Source of the DNA: Aspidapion aeneum
Taxonomy: Eukaryota > Arthropoda > Insecta > Coleoptera > Brentidae
Direction: 5' to 3'
Assembly (NCBI GenBank): GCA_963576565.1
Contig: OY755046.1
Span: forward strand, 47,300,786 to 47,364,785
Length of the DNA: 64,000 nucleotides
Shown: piece after piece, positions 47,384-58,400 of the stretch
How the letters are laid out: each line of letters starts with the position of its first letter
Numbering within the stretch: position 1 is the first letter of the stretch
Position numbers and translations under genes: made by a program
Notes under the pieces: model-generated
Seen by the model: the letters and a program-made list of their open reading frames with translations, nothing else
Told to the model about the DNA's origin: nothing
Database searches by the model: none

Positions 47384-47765
47384 CTATTGTTCTATTTTGC
47401 TTGTTTTAAATACACTTTTAATGGCCTTCATTAATGGAAATGTATTACCACTTTCGTTACAAACTCCTTTGTAGTCGTCAGTATTAAGACTGTAGATCAT
47501 CAGGCCACCAAAGCCATTGTTTTTGACAAACTCCGTCTTTTGAGATAAACTATGTTGATCATCAGAAGATATCCATTCGTAAAATTTAGTAGCGTATGGG
47601 CTTAACGCCTCATTGTCAAAAACTGGTACAACATGATTTGTTTGAAGAAACATACACCTCTCACGGTCACTCGCAAACCCGTTTAGACCAAGTGAACCAA
47701 ATCTAGTAGCTGTAGTGGTATAAGGATTCGATTTCGGAATAAAGTTTTGATCTTTTTTTGAGAAC
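47384..47765 (-). pseudogene. GH18 terminal-exon copy G, open across the exon
   Basis: The frame is open from an IPKSNPYTTTATRFGSLGL-like start through CMFLQTNHV, EALSPYATKFYEW, SSDDQHSLSQKT, GFGGLMIYSLNTDDYKGVC to the same KIEQ stop. It keeps the motifs of the working exon, with about 85% residue identity over the last 90 positions by eye. The 5' part differs from the working exon. The only AG before it sits in an A-run or would not give the phase left by the exon at 52744. It may be a dead or differently spliced exon. Confidence 0.7.
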
Positions 47766-47929
47766 TGGCTTACTTATTATGCGAAGCTTTTCAAATAAGG
47801 AATTTGATTTTAAAAAAATTAGCACAAAATTTTAATATTTGTGAATAAAGAGAACTTCTAAGGTCATCTCTCTACTACACGTGTTAACTTCTCAATTAAA
47901 ATTTTCGGTACAGCAAGGTTCATTAATAG

Positions 47930-48240
47930 AACACGATTCTCAGTCTATTGTTCTATTTTTCTTGTTTTAAATACACTTTTAATTGGAACTAATGACCATT
48001 ACGCCACCAAAACCATTATTTTTGACAAAATCAGTCCTTTGAGTTAAACTATGTATGAATTTAGTAGCATATGGTTAACGCCTGAGTGTCAAAAACTGGT
48101 ACAACATGATTTGTTTGAAGAAACATACACCTCTCACGGTAATTAACAAACTCCCTTAGACCAAGTCTATAAAATCTAGTAGATGAAGTGGTATAAGGAT
48201 TCGGTTTCGGAATAAAAATTTTGATCTTTTTTGAGGAGTC
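47930..48240 (-). pseudogene. GH18 terminal-exon copy F, internal deletions
   Basis: Carries the common 5' phrase (CGGTTTCGGAATAAA on plus), MFLQTNHVVPVF and GFGGVMVI. It lacks the DDQHSL block and most of the DDYKGVCNESGN block. Confidence 0.75.
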
Positions 48241-48414
48241 TGTTATTTATTATGCGAGCTATTTAAATAAGGAATTTGATTTAAAAACAAAATTAACACA
48301 AAATTTTAATTTTTGTGAATGACATTGCAGAGAACTTCTCGGTCATCTCTCTACTACACGTGTTAACTTCTCAATAAAAAAATTTGGTACAGCAAGGTCA
48401 TTAATTAATAAAGC

Positions 48415-48710
48415 ACTATTCTCAGTCTATTGTTCTACTTTTCTTACTTTAAATATACTTTGAATTGCCTTAGTTAATGGAAATTTATTACCACTTTCGT
48501 TACAAACCCCTTTGTAGTCGTCACGTCAGACGATTACACCACCAAAGCCATTATTTTTGACAAACTCAGTCTTTTGGGTTAAACTATCTTGATCATCAAA
48601 AGATATCCATTCGTAAAATTTAGTAGCATATGGGCTTAACGCCTCAGTGTCAAACACTGGAGCAACGTGATTTGTTTGAAAAAACGTACAGGTCTGAGGT
48701 TATGTTATCT
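48415..48710 (-). pseudogene. GH18 terminal-exon copy E
   Basis: Reads FFQTNHVAPVFDTEALSPY, EWISFDDQDSLTQKT and GFGGVIV, then a stop. A small deletion removes the SLNT codons, after which DDYKGVCNESGN resumes. The 5' exon part is absent. Confidence 0.78.
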
Positions 48711-48769
48711 CTCTACTACTCGAGTTAACTTCTCAATAAAAAAATTTGGTACTGCAAGGCCATTCATTA

Positions 48770-48864
48770 ATAAAGCACCATTCTCAGTCTATCGTTCTAT
48801 TTTTCTTGTTTTAAATACACTTTTAATTGCCCTAATTAATGGAAATGTATTACCACTTTCGTTA
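48770..48864 (-). pseudogene. GH18 terminal-exon copy D, 3' part
   Basis: The C-terminal NTFPL...AIKSVFKTRKI-type codons. The rest of copy D lies beyond the inserted element, at 50750-51060. Confidence 0.8.
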
Positions 48865-50749
48865 CCCAAGTAACATTTCTTTATTTATAGCAGAAGCTAA
48901 AAGGTTGCCAGCGCCTTTCCTTAAAACCATTAGTTTCAATGTTTGGTCGCTAGCACGTTCCCATTACCCTTATATACCCCTTAGACCTCCTAAATGGGAC
49001 TCCCCAATTGGTGGTGGAACCTGTGTATGAAACTCACTATAAAACCATAAGAAATAAACTCCAGCTTCGCCCTCTAGCGGTTCCACCAGTATAGAACCTT
49101 TTAGAGCCTAAAGCTATTATGCCAGGTTCTAAAAGCAACTCAGAAACGTCCTCTATCCTATTATAAAACTAGATTTGGTAATTTGGTATCCTGGCGATTC
49201 TGTTGAATACCATAATACCTTCAGAGTAAAGAAGTTTTCCTATAAAAGCTATGGCGATATTTTAGATTCACAATGGCTATCTAAAATAATTTAGGTTACA
49301 AAATTGCCAAAAAATGCCAGAGTCCCAAAATTATTTTATCACATAAAAATATACCGAGTTTGTCGTTTTGTTTTTCTTGTTTTAAATACAATCAAATTGC
49401 CTGCCAGATTTATTTTTCTGTTAAAATCGTATCTGAAAAGCTCTCAAAACAAGCGCGCCAGCTCAAGAATGTTTTTTAATAGTTTTTTGATAACAAAATA
49501 ACAAATAATGAAAATTAAAAAAAAATCATTTACACTATTCACAATTAAAAAAGTCTGTTTGGTTTACATAAATTAAAATTAAAGTAAAATTATTGTTAAA
49601 AAACACTGCTAAAATGACTAGATAAATATTTTCTCTTTACAATATTTTTTAAATAAATTTATATACGCCATTATGGTTTTATAGTGGTCAATTGGTTTTA
49701 TTTGTTACTGTATCGCAACAAGGATTTTTGAGTGCCCTTATGAAACCAACAAAAAAACAATGTAAACATAGTCAACATAACCTCACTTAAATTTTTTGTA
49801 TTTGTTTTTAAAGTGTTTAAAAGCGTATAATTCAACACTTTTAAATGTTTTTTATCGTGCAATTTCGACACAATCGAGAGGGCCAGTGCAATGATATTCG
49901 TTGTGCCTGCAGGTTGGAGGGCTACCTCTTATATTGCCCGTCTAAACAGGCCTTATCTAGGCCTGGGTGTCTTACCCAGGAGGACGGAAACTCAACAATT
50001 ATTGGGCTTTAAATAATCAATCTTGCAATAGGTAGGTATCAATCTGTACCTTGGTATATCTATTATTTTTACAAGAAATAGAAATAAAACACGAAAGTAT
50101 TTACTTACTTCTGTTAGAACCCTTAAGGAAACAAGGTTTTATATGGCCGCCTATTTAAATAATATTTAATATACAGCTATGGGTAACTATAAATACAAAA
50201 GAATTAAGTTTACCTTAAGCCTTCCTATAAAACCTTTTTAAACTGCCTAAAAGTAATGGCAAAACCCAAAAGTCTAAAGTTTATATTTACCACTCTTAAA
50301 AACCTTAAGGAAACTAGGTTCTATATGGCCGCCTATCTAATCATATTTACTTTTGAACTACTGGTAACTATAAAAACAAAAGCATTTAAGATAACCTTTT
50401 AGCTCTATTATAAAACACTTTTGTGATGACCTAAATTAATGAAAAAAACTAAATGACCAAAGTTTATATTTATTTATTTTTAAAAACTTTGGGTTAAATG
50501 GTTGTATAAGACCATCTTTATAAATCAGAAATCAATTAAACCAAAAGTATCTAAAAGGAACAGAAGGAATATCAGTTTTATTATACTCCCTTTATAAATC
50601 ACTTTTTGGTTGTATAACACCCCTTTAGGTAATTGGCAATATAAATTACTTTTATGTAGCCAAATTGATCCTAAAACCAATAACAGCACCCTCTAAATAA
50701 CCTAGGAACCAAATTAATAAAACCTTGAGTGGTAATAATGTTACTTGGG
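48865..50749 (-). mobile_element. TIR transposon, TA target, copy 2, inside exon copy D
   Basis: Same family as 9905-11694, in opposite orientation, with termini CCCAAGTAACATT. It is flanked by TA at 48863-48864 and 50750-50751. Joining the flanks across one TA regenerates TTTCGTTACAAACTCC, which is exactly what stands uninterrupted in the sister exon copies (for example 52123-52138). This gives precise boundaries. No coding frame survives. Confidence 0.95.
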
Positions 50750-51060
50750 TACAAACTCCTTTATAGTCGTCAGTGTTAAGACATGTAGATTTTGTAGATC
50801 ATCACGCCGCCAAAGCCATTGTTTTTGACAAACTCAGTCTTTTGAGTTAAACTATGCTGATCATCAAAAGACATCCACTCGTAAGATTTAGTGGCATATG
50901 GACTTAACGCCTCAGAGTGAAAACTTGTGGCCACATGATTTGTTTGAAGAAACATACAGGTCTGAGGGTAATTGACAAATCCCTTAGACCAAGTCTACCA
51001 AATCTAGTAGCTGTAGTGGTCTAAGGATACGGTTTCGGAATAAAGTTTTGATCTTTTTTG
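50750..51060 (-). pseudogene. GH18 terminal-exon copy D, 5' part
   Basis: Reads FVNYPQTCMFLQTNHVAT, EALSPYATKSYEW, FDDQHSLTQKT and GFGGVMIY. A 12-13 bp duplication near 50790-50805 (GTAGATTTTGTAGATC) then breaks the frame, before the transposon insertion. The 5' part has stops. Confidence 0.82.
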
Positions 51061-51255
51061 AGAACTGTGTTACTTATTATGCGACGCTATTCAAATAAGG
51101 AATTTGATTTTAAAATTAATTTACACAAAATTTTAATACTTGTGAATGATATTGCAAGAGAACATCTAAGGTTATCTCTCTATTACACGTGTTAACTTAT
51201 CAATAAAAAATTTCCGTACTGCAAGGCCATTCATTAATAAAACACGAATCTCAGT

Positions 51256-51520
51256 CTATTGTTCTATTTTTCTTGTTTTAAATACACTTTTAATTGCCCT
51301 AACTAATGGAAATGTATTACCACTTTCGTTACAAACTCCTTTGTAGTCGTCAGTGTTAAGACTGTAGATCATCACGCCACCAAAGCCATTGTGTTTGACA
51401 AACTCAGTCTTTTGAGTTAAACTATGCTGATCATCAAAAGATATCCACTCGTAAGATTTAGTGGCATATGGACTTAACGCCTCAGTGTCAAAAACTGTGG
51501 CCACATGATTTGTTTGAACT
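51256..51520 (-). pseudogene. GH18 terminal-exon copy C, fused to copy B
   Basis: Open from VQTNHVATVFDTEALSPY through SFDDQHSLTQKT and GGVMIYSLNTDDYKGVC to the stop, nearly identical to the working exon. It lacks its first third. Copy B runs directly into it at about 51520, so a deletion joined two units. Confidence 0.85.
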
Positions 51521-51860
51521 TTTAATTGCCATAATTATTGGAAATGTATTACCACTTTCGTTACAAACCCCTTTGTAGTCGTCAGCGTTAAGACTATAGA
51601 CGATTACACCACCAAAGCCATTATTTTTGACAAACTCAGTCTTTTGAGTTAAACTATGTTGATCATCAAAAGATATCCATTCGTAAAATTTCGTAGCATA
51701 TGGGCTTAACGCCTCAGTGTCAAACACTGGGGCAACATGATTTGTTTGAAGAAACATACAGGTCTAAGGGTAATTGAGAAACCGCCTTAGACAAAGTCTA
51801 CCAAATCTAATAGCTGTAGTGGTATAAGGATTCAGTTTCGGAATAAAGTTTTGATATTTT
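51521..51860 (-). pseudogene. GH18 terminal-exon copy B, 3'-truncated
   Basis: Has the shared 5' phrase, then a TAG where the working exon has Gln (YPQTC), then MFLQTNHVAPVFDTEAL through VIVYSLNADDYKGVC. It ends at FPIIMAIK, where it joins copy C. Confidence 0.85.
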
Positions 51861-52030
51861 TGAGGACTGTGTTACTTATTATGCAAAGTAATTCAAATGA
51901 GGAATTTGATTTTAAAAAAATTAACACAAAATTTTAATATTTGTGAATGATATTGCAACAGAACTTCTAAGGTTATCTCTCTACTACACGTGTTAACTTC
52001 TCAATAAAAAATTTCGGTACAGCAAGGCCA

Positions 52031-52036
52031 TTTATT
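52031..52036 (-). terminator. polyadenylation hexamer AATAAA
   Basis: AATAAA on the minus strand, 21 bases after the stop of exon 6. The equivalent position reads AATGAA in several of the other exon copies. Confidence 0.6.
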
Positions 52037-52056
52037 AGTAAAGCACCATTCTCAGT

Positions 52057-52420
52057 CTATCGTTCTATTTTTCTTGTTTTAAATACACTTTTAATTGCCC
52101 TAACTAATGGAAATGTATTACCACTTTCGTTACAAACTCCTTTGTAGTCGTCAGTGTTAAGACTGTAGATCATCACGCCACCAAAGCCATTGTGTTTGAC
52201 AAACTCAGTCTTTTGAGTTAAACTATGCTGATCATCAAAAGATATCCACTCGTAAGATTTAGTGGCATATGGACTTAACGCCTCAGTGTCAAAAACTGTG
52301 GCCACATGATTTGTTTGAAGAAACATACAGGTCTGAGGGTAGCTGGCAAACCCCTTTAGACCAATTGTGCCAAATCCAGAAGATGGGGCATACAATCCTG
52401 CGTTACGTGGATTCATTAGC
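52057..52420 (-). CDS. chitinase exon 6 (terminal, working copy A)
   Basis: Acceptor with a long T-tract, TTTTTTTTTAATTTAG. RLMNPRNAGLYAPSSGFG continues TYGHSF in frame and runs to KTRKIER and a stop. Contains EWISFDDQHSLTQKT and GGVMIYSLNTDDYKGVC. The Trp usual in the last motif (MVWALD) is Tyr388. This exon is the founder or a sister of the nine downstream copies. Confidence 0.93.
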
Positions 52421-55400
52421 CTAAATTAAAAAAAAATACAGTCAGTTGGCAACAGATTAAATATTTTTTGTATATTTCTAATACGTTAACTCAGAAAAGA
52501 AGAAGAGAAATGTTGAAGCTGAGGCTTGACTAGTTCCATAACCTAACCACACTTTCATATTAACCTGAAGTAATACACTAAACCGAACAAATATAAGGTA
52601 ACCTAAACATCAAATGGTCTTTGACTTAATAAACAAGGACTATCGAGCGATGCGCCGGCGCCGTATTATATTAATAAAATCCTAGGCGCATTATAGAATA
52701 CGACTATACGACGGATATTGGTATTAACTTGCTACATTCATACCTAAAGCTATGTCCATAAGTTGGCAACCCAACAATGATTTTATTCTTATCCATTCCC
52801 AAAGAGTTCCAGTAATGACTTGAATAGTTGATATTTAGTGTTGCCAAGTAGTACTTTTCGTATGACGAGGCATATAGAGGAGAATTATGCCCCGTGAATG
52901 GCGTAATGGGGTTGTAAAAGTGGAAGTCGTATGTCATTAGATTGACGAAATCGACATATCTAAAAATCGTAGTATAGTAGAATAACTTTATATTTTAATA
53001 TGTAATGTTAACGTCAATTTTAATATTTTAAGTACAGGGTGTCTCATTATATTTTTTCTCACCCCTTTAGACCATTAATAATTGATATAGGAATATACAA
53101 GAAATCGTGTTCGAATTCGCGAAATTTTTACTTCTAAATTCTTTCTTGACTTTATTCCTGATGCTTACCATATTTGACAGGCGCTCAAATTTATAGTTTT
53201 TGCAAATTGGATGCTCTTATATTATTTAATAGATTAGCCTTGGAATATATTTTCCAAAAATAACGGATATGTCGTAGTTTAGAGCCATAGTTTGGTGGTT
53301 ATGTTATTTAAGCCGCGTAATGATTTATGATTGCGCAAATATTTATGGATGAAAACAGACTTACTATAAAATACGTGTAGACCTGAAAATGATCCCGTAA
53401 CGAGAGGTCGTCCCATGTGACTTCACTGCAATGCTGCTTTCTCATAGGTCAGCCGCGCGGCCATATTGCCTACGTCACTAGCACCTTGTCACGGCGCGGG
53501 AAATTTAAATTCGGGTGTTTGTCGTTTCATTAATATGCAAACACTACACATAGTTTCTGAGATATTAGCAATTATATTTTAAATGATAAAAAGATAACAG
53601 TACTGCTCTTGTGTTAATTTAAGTATCCCTATTCCAAATTATGTTAATCCCCATGTATCAACAGTGACAATGACATGATGTGACAAGACATATAAACTTT
53701 GTTGTCGTTACCAGTTGTCATTTTGAGAGTCATTTAAAAAAAAATATTTGTCATTGTCACTGTTTATACATGGGGACTAACATAGTTCGAAATAAGGACA
53801 ATGAAAATAACACAAAAGTGGTAATGTTATTTTTTTCAGTAAAAAAATTAACGCTAATATTTCAGAAACTATTTATCAAAACTGCGACATATGGGGTATT
53901 TTTCAAAAGTATATTCCAAGCCTAATCTATTAATTAAATAATATAAGGAGCATCCAATTTACAAAAACTATAAATTTGAGCGCCTGTCAAATACGGTAAG
54001 CATCAGGAATAAAGTCAAGATGCAATTTAAAAGTAAAAATTTCGCGAATTCGAAAACAATTTCTTTTATATTCCTATATCAATTATTAATGGTCTAAATG
54101 GGTGGGTAAAAATATAATGAGATACCCTGTACTATTTTTTCTCTTAAAAAAGTCACTAGTTAGTGTTATCCTTTATTACAGATTTCCCCTTAAAGATGGA
54201 ATTGTAAAATTTGCGAAACGCGTCGGAGTATAAATAGAAATAAATAATCTATTCAAAAATTGTGTGGAGTTTAGGACTATTTCACTCCTTATCCAAAATT
54301 AGCTAAAGTAGCTTTCCTGCTCTCGATTTTGTGGAAAATATAAGGGCTATACTAATCTAACGAGTTTTCGTTACGTAGAAAAGTCCACATTTTTTTAAAT
54401 ATTTTTGCCCGACCCATCGCCAGGCGTGGCGTGGCGAGATTAACTTAGCTTGACGTATATTTGAAAGAGAAATGTAGGCATTTAAACTTTTTTGTTCAGC
54501 TAATTAAAGTAAAAACGTCAAAAAAACTTACTTGTTGATTTCAGGAACATTGTACGCCACATCAATTATTTCTACAATTGCTGTCACAGCCAGAGTCACA
54601 AGAAAATTCAAAGAATACTTTTTAATTGATTTTCTCAACTCTATAAGAAGTTGATTAAAATGCAATGTTTGTTTTTTGTCGAAATCAGGTTGCTCGCCAG
54701 GAAATTCCCAATCTAAGTCAATGCCGTCTATAGCATGCTCCTTTGCAAATGTAATCACAGATTGAATAAATCTAAAAGGTTATGAAAAAAAAAGGAAATA
54801 TATACCAACCATACACAAGAAGAACAGATTAAAATGCAACAATAGCTATCCCTTTTACCGCCTGCTATTGGAAACTAAACAGCTTTACAACAAAAATCTT
54901 CAATGATTGCAAAAATGTGCAACTTAAAGCTATATACAAAAAAAGACGAAGGAAAGGAACAGCCAAAATATAGAGGAAATAAGTGATACGCTGACAAGAG
55001 CCATGACAAAGTAGGAAAAGACGTCGTACAAAAAGATAAAGAGGGAATATTGTATATCAAAAGAAATAAAGAAACTGATGGAAAAAGGACGGAACCTGGA
55101 GAAAGAAGGAAAAAGGACATAAAATATACATAAATAAATAAAACTATAAGAAAAAAAATAAAAGAAAATAAAAGAAAGAACCGAGAAATAAGAAAGTTGA
55201 GTTATAGAAAATAACAGAAATATGAAATGTCTAAGGCCGACTCTAGATAGAAATGAAATAATTAAAATAAAGGATATGAACGGTATAGAAACTAACGTTA
55301 AAGAAGATATTATAAATATAACAACTATTCTATACAAAATTATACCAAACAAAAAGGGAACCATCGCAAGAAACCATGAGGAAATTCCAAACTAAAATAA

Positions 55401-58400
55401 AGAATATAAACGCAGAGCTACAACCTGAAATAAGCAAAGCGGAAATAAAGAAAGCACTCAAGAAAATGAAAATCTTAAAATTTTCGGAGCACATACCCGA
55501 GCTCAGCGGTAGTAGTTTCTGAAATAAAATCCGGAAGACATCCTCACTGGGACACCCTCTCTCTATTCGAATCGCTCGCTATCAGGCTCGGTAAGTATTT
55601 TGTAGTAGATTAACATAGCCTCTCAAAAAGAGTTGTTTTGCTTTGAACTTCAGATTAACATTTTTTGGACATTGAACCATTTTCTAAGGTAGTGAGTAAA
55701 GTGGTTTTTGGAGAGTTAGCTTTGAAATTAATTAACGAAAGCTTGGATATTTATTTTTGTCTGTTAATTCAATCAAAGCTGCCATTTTACCCCCAGCTAC
55801 TTACGTTTTCCTATTTTTATGATTTAAAACCATCAAAGGAAACCCATTCGTATTCGAAGCACCTCCAATTGACAATAATACTTTAAGATTTGCATTTATT
55901 TGCTTTAATTTTACTGCTTCCTTTACGAATTCCACATGTTTAGGATCCAGGTAAATACTGTTATTTTCAACACTAGCAAATGCTAAAAATTACGTTAATT
56001 ACTGAAAAAATTTACGAGTTTCCTACCAACAACAAAGATATTTTTAAATGAGTAGTAAAAAAGATGGCAACCCTAAACAATACTATACGGGCTACCAATA
56101 TTTTTTGAGGACTGCTTACACTCTCTCTTCGTTATTTGTCTCTATTCTTTCACATCCCTGCTAATCGATGCTTTTGGAGGTTACAGATATTTCTAGCTGA
56201 GACAGATGAAAATGAGTAGACATGTCCTGGTCATGATTTTCGAGACGTCTGCAAATATAAAAACCGCCTCGTAGTTATTCAGCTAAGAGGGGATTTTGCA
56301 AAGCTTGCATTTTGTGAGGGGGCATATAACTGTTTTATTTATAAAAACCTAATTTTGGTCTAAAATGCTGTCAAATTGAGTTTTGTCATGGTTTTGTCTG
56401 TCAGTTTAAGTGTTGCGTGATGGAATGACCAATTTATTTATTTATATTCTTTGTATTTTTTTATATTGATACTTATTATTATTTTACATTTTAATTACCT
56501 TAGTTTAAAATATTTTAAGATGATCAATTTAAGGAATGAAATAGTAATTAAAAATAATATAAAATATTGAGTGCATTACATCATTTTAAAGGAAATTTCA
56601 CGCTGAATCCAAAAATTGAATAAAAAGAGTCAATTCCATAAGAAAAAACCAACTTTAAGTAATATGTCAAAAATTAAAAGTGATACAATTCAGTTTGACA
56701 GTTGGATTCTTTAGAAAAAATATTTTTTAAATCCCTTCTTAGCTAAACACTACGAGGCCTATCAAGAAGCGGTTTTGATATTTAAAGACGAGACGTCTCA
56801 AAAATTTCATCCGGGACATTTCTAGAACCCTCAAAAAACATCGAATTCGGCCGACCCTGTACATAAAGGGTCGCATCGAAATATCGAAATGAGCTGAAAT
56901 ATTTCTTAAATTGGTAAAAAAGTTCCTAAAAAATAATAACACTAATACAAAAAATAATTGTAGGCCTAAAAATCGAAACAGATATTCAAAAAAAAAACTG
57001 GTTGCCATAAATTTTGGCTTTTTATCAACTAGTAACATCAAGCTGAATTGAAAAGGCAAGTTTTTCAAGTTTAGGAGGTTGTTTTTGAAATAGTTCTTTT
57101 GGGGGGGGGGTGCTTTTGTCACAAAAATGGTCCCTTGTTGCATAGGCGCACCCAGGGGGAGGGGGAGGGGCTCGGGGCTCTGCCCCCCCTAAGTCTAATT
57201 TTTTTAAAGCATGTGAGTGTGTGTGTATGTGCCACTGCTTGTTTTAAATCGCTTAGAGCAAAGGTTTTCGATAAAATTGAAGGCAAGGAGTTTGCTGAAA
57301 GCGTATTTAAAACAAAACTAACAAAATTAATACGAATTGACATATTTCATGTATAAAAAAAATTAAATAGCATAACATAACAAAAATCAATATTTTCAAA
57401 AGGCTTGAGTGAAGACAATAAATTAAAAGTGTCAAATAAAAGTGAACCAAATTTAAAAAAAGTATAAAAAAAATATTTATTTTCTATTCAATTTATATAA
57501 AGGTATTAAATTTTATTAATATAGTGTTAGTTTATACCTATTTATTTATTTGTTTTGTAAATTTGAATATCAAGTGTAATTTTAAGTTAATTTAAGAAAA
57601 GATTGTAGCAAAATTGCTAAATAAAAGCTTAAAACAAAAAACAAAACATACAGCATCATGGGGTTACCCCCCCAACTCTCGCTTGTTCAAGACATATTCC
57701 TGGGTTGCGCCACTACTATAAGAAAGCTTACCTAAATTTAAATGGGTACAAAGATTAGAATCAATATCATTGATCTGTAATGACGCAGGGTCATCAGGAA
57801 AATTGTAATAGCAAACAATTTTAGATGAGGCACTAGAAGATGATAATGGTCTGTGCTTGTTTTTATGAGAAATACCTAAAAATATGAAAATTTTAATCCT
57901 TTAGACTTCAAGAACCCTATACTTTTTATCACCAAAAGTGGAAAAAAATCTTCAATTACCAGAAAACTATTGAGGAAAAAGAAAAAACGAACTTACTCGT
58001 AGCACGAAATAAGAAAATTAGATTTTTACACTACATATTGATTGTATTTTAGCTCACACTACTACTATACTATAGTAGTGTGAGCTATGGTGATCCTAAT
58101 TTTTTCGAGAAAAAAAAAGTTGCTCCGATTTTTTTATATATCTTTGCGTTTCAGATGATTTTGAAACTTTTTGGTTGCGCCGTCTGTCTGTCTGTCTGTA
58201 TGTCTGTCTGTAACGACCAACGCGCATAACTCAAAAACCGCTTGCCCGATTTTAATTAAATTTGGTACCTAGGCTGGGTGTCGGGTCGGCATGGTCCCAT
58301 TTAAAAATGAACGAAATCCATCGATCACAAACCAAATAAAAGGGTGGGGGTAGATTTCAAAAATTAGAGTTTATGTGAAAATATGGCGTGTGTGATATCA

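Noticed and set aside
54875..55364. Minus-strand frames of 81 and 144 codons with many F, S and I
   Set aside because: They are the complement of an A-rich LINE fragment on the plus strand and lie in a chitinase intron.
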